Below, piece after piece: positions 41,999-50,731 of a stretch of DNA of 64,000 bases; within the stretch, counting starts at the first letter, position 1, and each line of letters opens with the position of its first letter. Source of the DNA: JAZKDW01 sp040387375 (lineage in GTDB: Bacteria > Pseudomonadota > Gammaproteobacteria > Burkholderiales > Burkholderiaceae_D). The notes under the pieces were generated by a model that did no database searches, was not told the origin of the DNA, and saw only the letters and a list, made by a program, of their open reading frames with translations. The position numbers and the translations under genes are program-made. The stretch spans positions 1 to 64,000 of the forward strand of contig JAZKDW010000048.1 of the NCBI GenBank assembly GCA_040387375.1. Reading direction: 5' to 3'.

Positions 41999-43507
41999 TC
42001 AAGATGAACAACTTACTTCAAGATGGCTTGCCCAATCCGGCGGCAACGCTGCATATCGGGCATTCTCCGGCTGCTCGTCGAATGGTTTTTCCAATACGGC
42101 GAGCAGCTTTTCAATTTCTGAGAAATCTTTTTTCTCGGCTTTTTCTATCGCGACCTGCGCCAGATAGTTGCGTAATACATATCTGGGGTTCACGGCGTGC
42201 ATTGCAAGGCGGCGGCGCTGATCGTCGCTATGCTCCCGCTTCAGACGAGCCCGATATTGTACCGCCCAGGCATCAAAGGCGGCACGATCGATGAACAGGT
42301 CGCGCAAGGGCGCATCCGCTGCCGGGTCGTCCACACGCAATTCCCCCAGGCTGCGAAAGAATAAGGTGAAATCGACATGGCTGGCTTGCATTATCGTAAA
42401 GAGGGCGTCGAACAAGAGAGTGTCGTCGGTTTCTTTCGCCTGCAGCCCCAGCTTGCCATGCAGTAGTTCCTCATGCCTGGCTGTGAACGTAGGCTGGTAC
42501 ACCTGCAGCGCGGCATGCACGTCGTCCACTTCGCCGATCAGCGGCAGCATTGCCTGTCCCAGCGCGTAACAATTCCAGTGCCCGATCTGCGGTTGCATTG
42601 CGTAGGAATAACGGCCCTGCTGGTCGGTATGGTTGCAGATATGCCCGCTATCGAAGGCCTCCATGAATCCGAACGGACCATAGTCCAGCGTCAGGCCCAG
42701 GATCGACATGTTGTCAGTGTTCATCACGCCGTGCATGAAGCCGACCGCCTGCCATTGCGCCATCAGTGCCGCGGTGCGGCGCGTCACCTCCGTCAGCATG
42801 GCCTGGTAGGGATTTGTGTTATCCCGCAGTTCCGGATAACAGCGATCGATGACATGGTCGGCAAGAATTTTCAGCTCGGCTTGCCGGTCTTTGTAAAACC
42901 AGTGTTCGAAGGAACCGAAACGCACAAAACTGGGCGCCATGCGTGTCACCACCGCGGTGGTTTCGGGCGCTTCGCGCATCACCCGCATGTCGGAACCGGT
43001 CACTGCCAGCGCCCGCGAGGTCGGAATGCCAAGTGCCGCCATCGCCTCCGAACACAGGAATTCCCGTATCGACGAACGTAACACCGCACGGCCGTCGCCC
43101 ATGCGCGAGTAAGGCGTCAGGCCGGCCCCTTTCAATTGCAGTTCCAGCGTCCCGGATGGGCTGGCGTCCGTCGTCGCCGCCTCGCCCAGCAGGATCGCGC
43201 GGCCATCACCCAGCTGGCCCGCCCATACACCGAACTGATGGCCCGAATACACCGCCGACAGCGGAATCGAACCAGGCAGCGTGCGGTTGCCGGTGAATGC
43301 CTCGACAAATTCGCGTGTCCCGAATTCCGACGGATCGAGCTTGATCAAACCGGCGGCTGCGGCGCTGGCGCTCACCAGATAGGGATCCGGCAGCGGCGTC
43401 GGCATCAGGCGTGTATAAAACGCCGGCGGCAGCGCGGCAAACGAATTACTGATTGGCAAAGTCTGCGTCCTGTACACAGTTTGCGGGGGAAATCCGGGAG
43501 CGTTCAT
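41999..43507 (-). CDS. selO: protein adenylyltransferase SelO (YdiU)
   Basis: SelO is a pseudokinase that transfers AMP to redox proteins. The 502-residue product has the flipped-ATP kinase-like core (YSGHQFGVWAGQLGDGRA; GTLELQLKGAGLTPYSRMGD; GVMNTDNMSILGLTLDYGP). It ends in the family's conserved LEVSCSS, the cysteine corresponding to the selenocysteine of eukaryotic SelO. The ATG at 43507 is preferred, as the 48 earlier codons are not family-like. It heads the redox-repair series that continues with msrB. Confidence 0.96.
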   Translation of the reverse strand: MNAPGFPPQTVYRTQTLPISNSFAALPPAFYTRLMPTPLPDPYLVSASAAAAGLIKLDPSEFGTREFVEAFTGNRTLPGSIPLSAVYSGHQFGVWAGQLGDGRAILLGEAATTDASPSGTLELQLKGAGLTPYSRMGDGRAVLRSSIREFLCSEAMAALGIPTSRALAVTGSDMRVMREAPETTAVVTRMAPSFVRFGSFEHWFYKDRQAELKILADHVIDRCYPELRDNTNPYQAMLTEVTRRTAALMAQWQAVGFMHGVMNTDNMSILGLTLDYGPFGFMEAFDSGHICNHTDQQGRYSYAMQPQIGHWNCYALGQAMLPLIGEVDDVHAALQVYQPTFTARHEELLHGKLGLQAKETDDTLLFDALFTIMQASHVDFTLFFRSLGELRVDDPAADAPLRDLFIDRAAFDAWAVQYRARLKREHSDDQRRRLAMHAVNPRYVLRNYLAQVAIEKAEKKDFSEIEKLLAVLEKPFDEQPENARYAALPPDWASHLEVSCSS

Positions 43508-43695
43508 GCTGGTTCCTTGCTGCGATAAGTCATGGTCCCCTATTTTGACAGAGATGTGCTCTTTCCATTCGAGACGGCCCCGAAAGCGGCGTTGCCGGAT
43601 GTCGTTGTGCATCGCGCCATCGAAAGTCGTTGACGGTTTACCCGGGTGCAACCCAGAATCGGCTCAAAAGAATGTAAACATCAGGAGACAAGATA

Positions 43696-45345
43696 GTGCA
43701 CTATCCACAAAGTCCGCTGATGGGGCAGATGATGAGCCAGCCTTTGCTCATCTCCAGCATCATCGAGCATGCCGACCGTTACTACGGCGGCAATGAAATC
43801 GTATCACGCCGGGTCGAAGGGGATATCCACCGGTACACCTATCGCGATTGCCACCGCCGCGCCAGGCAGCTGGCCAATGCACTGGACGGACTCGGCATCA
43901 GGATGGGCGACCGGGTCGCCACACTGGCATGGAACGGTTACCGGCATCTGGAAACGTATTACGCCGTCTCCGGATCCGGCGCCGTCCTGCACACGCTCAA
44001 TCCCCGTTTGTTTCCCGAACAGATCGTCTATATCGTCAACCATGCCGAAGATCAGTTACTGCTGTTCGACATGAATTTCCTGCCGTTGGTCGAAGCACTC
44101 GCGCCACATTGCAAGACGGTCAGGGGTTTTGTGATGATGTGCGGCCGCGATCGGATGCCGCAGGATAGCACGCTCAAAAACCTGCTTTGTTACGAAGACC
44201 TGCTCGATGCCAGCACGGACAAGTATGTCTGGCCGGTGTTCGATGAAAACTCGGCATCCAGCCTTTGTTATACCTCCGGCACGACTGGCAATCCGAAGGG
44301 CGCGCTGTACTCACACCGCTCGACGCTGCTGCATTCCTATACCTCGCTCATGCCCGATGCGCTGTGTGTGTCTGCGCGGGACTGTGTGTTGCCGGTGGTG
44401 CCCATGTTCCACGTCAATGCCTGGGGCCTGCCGTACTCCGTGCCGATGACGGGCGCCAAAATGGTATTCCCTGGCCCTGCGCTGGATGGCAAATCGCTGT
44501 ACGAGCTGTTCGAACAGGAGCAAGTCACGTTTTCGGCCGGTGTCCCCACTGTCTGGCTCGGATTGCTTACCTATGTGCAGCAGAACAATCTGCTCTTCTC
44601 GTCATTCAAGCGCACCGTCATCGGCGGCTCGGCGTGTCCGCCGGCGATGATGCGGACCCTGCAAGAGCAGTTCGGCATCGAGGTGATCCATGCCTGGGGC
44701 ATGACCGAAATGTCGCCGGTCGGGACCGTCGCCACCCTGCACACAAAACACCTGTCCTTGCCGCGCGAGTCGCAGCAGGCCCTGCTCGAGAAACAGGGCC
44801 ATGTGGTGTCGTGCGTGGACATGAAGATCGTCGATGACGCCGGCAGCGAGCTGCCCTGGGATGGCAAGACCTACGGCAACCTGCTGGTCAAGGGACCCGC
44901 GGTCATCAGCAGTTATTACAGGGAAGAGGGGGGCGACGTCCTGCAGGACGGCTGGTTCCCGACCGGGGACGTCGCCACCATCGACGCCGACGGTTACATG
45001 CAGATCACGGACCGCAGCAAGGATGTGATCAAATCCGGCGGCGAGTGGATCGGCACGATCGAGCTGGAGAATATTGCAATGGCCCATCCGGCCGTGCTGC
45101 AGGCGGCATGCATCGGCATCGTGCATCCGAAGTGGGACGAACGTCCGTTACTGGTGGTGGTGAAAAAGCCCGGCATGGAAGTAAGCAAAAAGGAACTGAT
45201 CCAGTTTTTCGACGGCAAAATTGCGAAGTGGTGGACACCGGATGACGTCAGTTTTGTCGATGTCTTGCCGCTTGGCGGCACCGGCAAGATTCTCAAGAAT
45301 AAATTACGTGAAAGCTATAAAAACTATCAATTTGCAACAGAGTGA
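43696..45345 (+). CDS. acyl-CoA ligase (medium/long-chain fatty-acid type)
   Basis: A 549-residue AMP-forming CoA ligase. It starts at GTG after CAGGAGA. The ATP-binding P-loop is YTSGTTGNPKG at about 192-202. The motifs AWGMTEMSPVGT, WFPTGDVATIDADGYMQITD and the C-terminal lysine in GGTGKILKNKLRE are intact. The sequence resembles the FadD3/AlkK-like branch acting on medium to long chains. It lies upstream of a Liv-type importer and a beta-oxidation fusion gene, suggesting it activates the imported acid. The exact substrate is unknown. Confidence 0.9.
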   Translation: MHYPQSPLMGQMMSQPLLISSIIEHADRYYGGNEIVSRRVEGDIHRYTYRDCHRRARQLANALDGLGIRMGDRVATLAWNGYRHLETYYAVSGSGAVLHTLNPRLFPEQIVYIVNHAEDQLLLFDMNFLPLVEALAPHCKTVRGFVMMCGRDRMPQDSTLKNLLCYEDLLDASTDKYVWPVFDENSASSLCYTSGTTGNPKGALYSHRSTLLHSYTSLMPDALCVSARDCVLPVVPMFHVNAWGLPYSVPMTGAKMVFPGPALDGKSLYELFEQEQVTFSAGVPTVWLGLLTYVQQNNLLFSSFKRTVIGGSACPPAMMRTLQEQFGIEVIHAWGMTEMSPVGTVATLHTKHLSLPRESQQALLEKQGHVVSCVDMKIVDDAGSELPWDGKTYGNLLVKGPAVISSYYREEGGDVLQDGWFPTGDVATIDADGYMQITDRSKDVIKSGGEWIGTIELENIAMAHPAVLQAACIGIVHPKWDERPLLVVVKKPGMEVSKKELIQFFDGKIAKWWTPDDVSFVDVLPLGGTGKILKNKLRESYKNYQFATE

Positions 45346-45367
45346 AGGGGACGTGGGCGGTGCAGGC

Positions 45368-45397
45368 TTGACATGAGCAAGCGTTGTGTTTTACAAA
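45368..45397 (+). promoter_or_regulatory. possible promoter of the Liv binding-protein gene
   Basis: A perfect -35 TTGACA at 45368-45373 and a fair -10 TACAAA at 45392-45397 with 18-base spacing. It lies between the ligase and the binding-protein gene. Confidence 0.4.
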
Positions 45398-45450
45398 ATC
45401 TCCAGCGGTGCTTCTGCACCGGCTGGCCATAACACTAAAAGGGAAAAAAA

Positions 45451-46695
45451 ATGACAATCAACTCTCGCCGCCTTGTCCTAGCCATGTTAGTCAGCACCGC
45501 TTTCGCCGCCCCGGTTGTGTCGGCGGAAACTGTCCGGGTCGCCCTGATCGAAACGATGTCCGGCGCATTCGCGCCTATCGGCCAGAATCAGTTGAGAAGT
45601 TATCAGATGTTTGCCGAGACGGCGAAGCAGCAGAAATGGGCGGGCGATAATACGCTGGAATTTGTCGCCTTCGATAACAAGGGCAGTCCGCAAGAGTCGC
45701 TGACACATCTGAAAGCGGCGATCGACCAGGGTTTCCGCTACGTCGCGCAAGGCAATGGATCGTCGGTGTCGCTGGCGCTGATCGATGCGATCAACAAGCA
45801 CAATGAACGCAATCCGGGCAAGGAGGTGGTGTTCCTCAACCACTCGGCAATGGATCCGGATCTGACCAACAGCAAATGCAGCTTCTGGCATTTCCGTTTT
45901 GACGCCAACTCCGACATGAAGATGGAAGCACTGACAAGCTTCATGGCAAAAGATGCCGGCATCAAGAAAGTGTATCTGATTGGCCAGAATTATTCGCACG
46001 GTCACCAGGTCGCACGCGCAGCCAAGGAATTATTAAAACGCAAGCTGCCCAATGCGCAGCTGGTCGGCGAGGATCTGCATCCGATCGCGCAGGTAAAGGA
46101 CTTCTCGCCGTATGTGGCGAAGATCAAGGCATCCGGCGCCGACACGGTGGTCACCGGGAACTGGGGAGCCGACCTGGCCTTGCTGATCAAGGCCGCCAAG
46201 GATGCGGACCTGAAGGTCAATTTTTATACCTATTACGGTTCCACCAGCGGCGTTCCGACCGCAATGGGCGCCGCGGGGGCGGACAAGGTCAAATACGTCG
46301 GCTTGTGGACACCCAATAACGAGAATTACACCGGCAAGGAAATTGTCGAAGCCTACAAGAAAAAATACAATGACGATTTTTATATCATGCAGACCTACAC
46401 CGTCGTCGCGATGTTGTCGAAGGCAATCAAGGAGGCAAAATCGACCGATCCGGTGAAAGTGGCTTTTGCCATGGAAGGCAGCAAGGTGAAGAGCCTCAAC
46501 GGCGAGGTCGAGATGCGCAAGGGCGATCATCAGGCCCAGCAACCGCTGTACATCGCCACCTGGGTGAAAGCCAACGGCAAGGATGTAAAATACGACCAGG
46601 AAAATACGGGCTATGGCTGGAAGACCAACCAGAAAGTCGACACCTATGTCGCGACACAACCAACCTCGTGCGACATGAAGCGTCCTGCGCGATAA
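45451..46695 (+). CDS. branched-chain amino-acid-type ABC transporter substrate-binding protein (first)
   Basis: A 414-residue periplasmic binding protein of the LivJ type I fold. A signal peptide ends near residue 26 (APVVSAE). The mature part starts VRVALIETMSGAFAPIGQNQ. Later blocks such as VYLIGQNYSHGHQVARAAKELL are typical. It is followed by a hairpin with a sequencing gap and then livH. Such proteins bind amino acids but also aromatic or aliphatic acids. The adjacent CoA ligase argues for the latter here. Confidence 0.92.
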   Translation: MTINSRRLVLAMLVSTAFAAPVVSAETVRVALIETMSGAFAPIGQNQLRSYQMFAETAKQQKWAGDNTLEFVAFDNKGSPQESLTHLKAAIDQGFRYVAQGNGSSVSLALIDAINKHNERNPGKEVVFLNHSAMDPDLTNSKCSFWHFRFDANSDMKMEALTSFMAKDAGIKKVYLIGQNYSHGHQVARAAKELLKRKLPNAQLVGEDLHPIAQVKDFSPYVAKIKASGADTVVTGNWGADLALLIKAAKDADLKVNFYTYYGSTSGVPTAMGAAGADKVKYVGLWTPNNENYTGKEIVEAYKKKYNDDFYIMQTYTVVAMLSKAIKEAKSTDPVKVAFAMEGSKVKSLNGEVEMRKGDHQAQQPLYIATWVKANGKDVKYDQENTGYGWKTNQKVDTYVATQPTSCDMKRPAR

Positions 46696-46703
46696 AAAAG
46701 AAC

Positions 46704-46730
46704 CGCGTCGGNNNNNNNNNNCCCGACGCG
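46704..46730. other. 10-base N gap inside a GC-rich inverted repeat
   Basis: CGCGTCGG (46704-46711) and CCGACGCG (46723-46730) are reverse complements flanking N at 46712-46721. This is probably a hairpin, perhaps an attenuator after the binding-protein gene, that was not resolved during sequencing. The true gap length is not known. Confidence 0.8.
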
Positions 46731-46778
46731 CTAAAATGCCCACCCGCCGCCGTTCGCATGCCTGTTTAAAAGGACCCC

Positions 46779-47723
46779 GTGGAATTCACGCTTATCACCT
46801 TGCTCAACGGCTTGAGCTACGGACTCCTGTTGTTCATGCTGTCGTCCGGGCTGACACTTATTTTCAGCATGATGGGCGTATTGAATTTTGCACATGCAAG
46901 TTTCTACATGCTTGGCGCTTACATTGCGTATACCATCAGTACCCAGCTCGGCTACTGGCCGGCGCTGGTCGTCGCTCCCCTGGTGGTCGGTGTGGTCGGC
47001 GCCGCGGTCGAACGTTATGGCTTGCGGCCAGTGCACAAGTTCGGCCACATACCCGAACTGCTGTTCACTTTCGGCCTGTCCTTCGTCATGGTCGAACTGG
47101 TGCAACTGATGTGGGGCCGGGCAGCGGTGCCTTACCAGATTCCCGCGCAGCTCGACCGGCCCTTGTTTACCCTTTTCACGACCACCTTCCCGATGTACCG
47201 GGCCTTCATGATGCTGATCGCGCTGCTGATGCTGCTGTCGACCTGGCTGGTCCTGACCCGCACCCGGATCGGACTGGTGATCCAGGCCGCGCTGACGCAT
47301 CCGGAGGCAGTCGAGGCGCTGGGCCATAATGTGCCGCGCGTGCGCATGCTGGTGTTCGGCGGCGGTTGCGCACTGGCAGGGCTGGCGGGTGTCATTGGCG
47401 GCAATGCCTTTGTCACCGAACCGGCCATGGCGGCGACGGTCGGCAGCATCATCTTTGTGGTGGTAGTGGTCGGCGGGCTGGGGTCGCTGGCCGGTGCGCT
47501 GCTGGCCTCGCTGCTGATCGGCTTGCTGCAGACTTATGCGGTGGCGCTGGATTATTCGCTGCTCAGCCTGCTCACCGCGACCGGCGTCGCCGTCACCCCG
47601 GAGACCCCGGGATATTCGGTCCTCTCGCTGACAATCTCCCAAACCGCACCGATCATGCCTTACATGCTGCTAGTCCTGATTCTTGTTTTCCGACCCAAGG
47701 GACTGATGGGAACGCGCGAATGA
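46779..47723 (+). CDS. livH: branched-chain amino-acid-type ABC permease LivH
   Basis: A 314-residue permease starting at GTG after AAAGGA. It has about eight membrane helices. The family start EFTLITLLNGLSYGLLLFML and the block GLTLIFSMMGVLNFAHASFYMLG are clear. The cytoplasmic EAA-like region is near HNVPRVRMLVFGGGCALAGLAG. It overlaps livM by four bases (ATGA). Confidence 0.95.
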   Translation: MEFTLITLLNGLSYGLLLFMLSSGLTLIFSMMGVLNFAHASFYMLGAYIAYTISTQLGYWPALVVAPLVVGVVGAAVERYGLRPVHKFGHIPELLFTFGLSFVMVELVQLMWGRAAVPYQIPAQLDRPLFTLFTTTFPMYRAFMMLIALLMLLSTWLVLTRTRIGLVIQAALTHPEAVEALGHNVPRVRMLVFGGGCALAGLAGVIGGNAFVTEPAMAATVGSIIFVVVVVGGLGSLAGALLASLLIGLLQTYAVALDYSLLSLLTATGVAVTPETPGYSVLSLTISQTAPIMPYMLLVLILVFRPKGLMGTRE

Positions 47724-48994
47724 ATTACAAGCCCATCAATCTTGGCCGCCGGCTGATCTGGAGTACCTTCGCCCTCATGCTGCTGGTGGCGCCGCTGATA
47801 TTCAACAAGGGGGCGTCCCTGTCCGTGCTGTCGCAGATGTGCACGGTGATGATCTTTGCGTTGTCCTTCAACATGCTGCTGGGGCAGGGCGGCATGCTGT
47901 CCTTCGGGCATGCCGTGTATTCCGGCCTGGGCGCCTTCTTCGCCGTCCACGCGATGAACATGGCGACCCGCGGCGCCTTGCCCGTGCCGGTGACGCTGAT
48001 TCCGCTGGTCGGGGGTGTGGCCGGCATGATGTTCGGTGTCCTGTTCGGTTATGTCACCACCAAAAAATCCGGCACCACGTTTGCCATGATCACGCTTGGT
48101 GTCGGCGAACTGGTCTTCGCCTGCTCGCTGATGTTCCCGGGCTTTTTTGGCGGCGAAGGCGGCGTCTCCACCAACCGCGTGATCGGCAAGCCCTTCCTGG
48201 GCCTCAGCTACGGGCCGCAGATCCAGGTGTATTACCTAATCGCATTCTGGCTGTTCATCAGCACGGTCAGCATGTATGCGTTTACGCAGACGCCGCTGGG
48301 GCGGATCATCAACGCGGTGCGCGACAATCCGGAGCGCGCCGAATTCATCGGCTACAACACGCAGCGGGTGCGTTATCTGACACTGATCCTTTCCGCTTTT
48401 TTTGCCGGCATCTCGGGCGGTCTGGCGGCGATCAACTTCGAGATCGTCAGCGCGGAAAACGTCAGTGCGATCCGGTCCGGCGGGGTGCTGCTGTTTACCT
48501 TCATCGGCGGCATAGGCTTTTTCTTCGGTCCGATGATCGGCGCCATCATCGGCGTTTTCCTGACCGTATTGCTGTCCAATTTCACCAAGGCCTGGCAACT
48601 CTATCTTGGTGCGTTTTTCATCATCATCGTAATGTATGCGCCCGGCGGTATTGCCAGCCTGATCATGCTCAACTTGCGGGTGATCACAAGCGGCAAATTC
48701 GGACGGGTCTGGCGCAGCATGGCGGCGGTATGCGGCGCGGCACTGATGATGATGCTGGGAATGGTGATCGGGGTCGAAATGTTGTATCACCTGACGCTGG
48801 AATCGGCGAATGGCAGTGAGATGAAGCTGTTCGGTCTGATCGTCGATACCGCCAGACCCACGGGTTGGCTGATTGCCGCTTTTCTCGTGGCGGCTGGCGC
48901 GATCGGATTCTGGCGCGCGAAAAAACCTTTCCAACAGGCGTGGAGTGAAGTGAATACCGAGATCGAAGAGTCAATACGGAAGGCGCAAGCATGA
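47720..48994 (+). CDS. livM: branched-chain amino-acid-type ABC permease LivM
   Basis: A 424-residue permease. The ATG at 47720 overlaps the livH stop. The signature region FALSFNMLLGQGGMLSFGHAV and the loop GRIINAVRDNPERAEFIGY are typical of LivM. The C-terminus is longer than E. coli LivM by an extra helix pair (about 345-400) and a charged tail. It overlaps livG by four bases. Confidence 0.95.
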   Translation: MNYKPINLGRRLIWSTFALMLLVAPLIFNKGASLSVLSQMCTVMIFALSFNMLLGQGGMLSFGHAVYSGLGAFFAVHAMNMATRGALPVPVTLIPLVGGVAGMMFGVLFGYVTTKKSGTTFAMITLGVGELVFACSLMFPGFFGGEGGVSTNRVIGKPFLGLSYGPQIQVYYLIAFWLFISTVSMYAFTQTPLGRIINAVRDNPERAEFIGYNTQRVRYLTLILSAFFAGISGGLAAINFEIVSAENVSAIRSGGVLLFTFIGGIGFFFGPMIGAIIGVFLTVLLSNFTKAWQLYLGAFFIIIVMYAPGGIASLIMLNLRVITSGKFGRVWRSMAAVCGAALMMMLGMVIGVEMLYHLTLESANGSEMKLFGLIVDTARPTGWLIAAFLVAAGAIGFWRAKKPFQQAWSEVNTEIEESIRKAQA

Positions 48995-49752
48995 GCGCCT
49001 GGTCCCTGGAACTGAAAGACGTGCACAAGAGCTTCGGCAAATCCGACATCATTCGCGGCGCCTCGCTGCAGGTGCCGAAAGGCGAACGCTACGCCATCAT
49101 CGGTCCCAACGGCGCCGGCAAATCGACCTTGTTCAACCTGATTTCCGGCAGTTTCGGCGTCAGCGCCGGCGACATCCTGCTGAATGGGCAAAGCATCGCC
49201 GGACTCAAGCCTTTTGAAGTCAACCGGCTTGGTTTGTCCCGCAGCTTCCAGATTACCAATATCTTTCATCGACTGAGTGTCTATGAGAACCTGCGCTGCG
49301 CAGTGTTGTGGTCGCTGGGTTATAAATATTCGTTCTGGCAGCGCCTCAACGGCTTGAAGGATGCGCATGAACATGCGGAAGCCGTGCTGGAGCAGATCGG
49401 CCTGAAACGGCGCCGCGCGACGGCAGCCGGCTTGTTGACCTACGCCGAACAGCGCGCGCTCGAGATCGGCATCACCATTGCCGGCGGCGCGGACGTTATC
49501 CTGCTGGATGAACCGACCGCCGGCATGAGCCGCTCGGAATCCGATGCCGCAGTCGAGCTGATTCGCAAAGTCACCGCCGGCAAGACCTTGCTGATGGTGG
49601 AGCACGATATGAGCGTGGTGTTCGGCCTGGCCGACAAGATTGCCGTGCTGGTGTACGGTGAAGTGATTGCGTGCGACACACCAGCCAATATCCGCGCCAA
49701 CGCCCGGGTCCAGGAAGCCTACCTGGGTGGCCATGCACCCGTTGAAAGTTGA
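48991..49752 (+). CDS. livG: branched-chain amino-acid-type ABC ATPase LivG
   Basis: A 253-residue ATPase. Walker A GPNGAGKST, Walker B VILLDEPTAGMS and the H-loop LMVEHDMSVV are intact. A degenerate signature reads LTYAEQRALEIG, as is usual in LivG. The start overlaps livM (ATGA), and livF begins two bases after its stop, so the four transporter genes are tightly coupled. Confidence 0.95.
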   Translation: MSAWSLELKDVHKSFGKSDIIRGASLQVPKGERYAIIGPNGAGKSTLFNLISGSFGVSAGDILLNGQSIAGLKPFEVNRLGLSRSFQITNIFHRLSVYENLRCAVLWSLGYKYSFWQRLNGLKDAHEHAEAVLEQIGLKRRRATAAGLLTYAEQRALEIGITIAGGADVILLDEPTAGMSRSESDAAVELIRKVTAGKTLLMVEHDMSVVFGLADKIAVLVYGEVIACDTPANIRANARVQEAYLGGHAPVES

Positions 49753-49754
49753 CC

Positions 49755-50456
49755 ATGCCGGCAATGCTTGAAATCAGGAATCTCCATGCGTTTTACGGCA
49801 AAAGCCACGTGTTGCATGGGGTCGAGTTGATGGTGAATGCAGGTGAAATCGTCAGCCTGCTCGGCCGCAATGGCGTTGGGCGGTCTACCACGGTGAAGGC
49901 GGCGATGGGCCAGGTGGATGCGACCGGCTCGATCCGTTTCAAGGGAGAAGAACTGATTGGCCTGAAGGCATTCGAGGTTGCCCATAAAGGCCTCGGCTAC
50001 GTGCCTGAAAATCGCGATATCTTTCCGACGCTGACTGTGGAACAAAACCTGATCCTGGGCGAAAAGAAAGGCAAGGCATCTCGCTGGTCGCTGGACGACA
50101 TGTACCGACTGTTCCCGGTTCTGAAGGAGCGGCGTTTTACCCATGCCGGCGTACTGTCCGGCGGCGAGCAGCAAATGCTGACGCTGTGCCGCACACTGAT
50201 GGGCGACCCCGACCTGATCATGATCGACGAACCTACAGAAGGCCTGGCGCCAAAAATCGTCGAGCTGGTTGGGGAGTATTTGAAAGAGCTGAAAAACCGC
50301 GGCATCTCCGTGCTGCTGGTCGAGCAGAAACTCGCGATTGCACTGGAAATTTCACAGCGGGTTTATGTCATGGGTCACGGCGCCATCGTTTTCGAAGGAA
50401 GTCCGCTTGATTTGCTCGCCAATGCAGCCGTTCGCAAGGAATGGCTGGAAGTTTAG
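49755..50456 (+). CDS. livF: branched-chain amino-acid-type ABC ATPase LivF, with Arg in Walker A
   Basis: A 233-residue ATPase. Signature LSGGEQQMLTLCRTL and Walker B LIMIDEPTEGLAP are normal. The Walker A reads GRNGVGRSTT, with Arg43 in place of the usual lysine. This variant recurs in some Burkholderiales LivF proteins by memory, so it may be natural for this subfamily rather than an inactivating change. The ATG at 49755 is preferred to a TTG at 49749. Confidence 0.94.
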   Translation: MPAMLEIRNLHAFYGKSHVLHGVELMVNAGEIVSLLGRNGVGRSTTVKAAMGQVDATGSIRFKGEELIGLKAFEVAHKGLGYVPENRDIFPTLTVEQNLILGEKKGKASRWSLDDMYRLFPVLKERRFTHAGVLSGGEQQMLTLCRTLMGDPDLIMIDEPTEGLAPKIVELVGEYLKELKNRGISVLLVEQKLAIALEISQRVYVMGHGAIVFEGSPLDLLANAAVRKEWLEV

Positions 50457-50582
50457 TGGTCCGTCACGCAGATAACGGGGAAGATCCCGATGTAAGTATT
50501 GGTATCCGTCCCGTTCGACCTCCCTCTATTTCTCCGTGACAAATTTATCCTGATTCTTTCCTTGTTGAAATACTGGTATTGC

Positions 50583-50612
50583 TTGAGATATGGCAAAAAT
50601 GCCGCATAATTC
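50583..50612 (+). promoter_or_regulatory. possible promoter of the second binding-protein gene
   Basis: TTGAGA (50583-50588) and TAATTC (50607-50612), spacing 18, in the AT-rich 275-base gap after livF. The elements are only fair matches; the gap holds no gene. Confidence 0.3.
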
Positions 50613-50731
50613 ACCTTTAAAATGGCTCAAAACAACAATTTCCGGATAAAAATCCTTCTTGCTGGCAAATGTGTAGACAAATTAATTTGCGCGCCTAGAA
50701 TAAGTTTTGGTTACAAAATAAGGAGGCCAAC

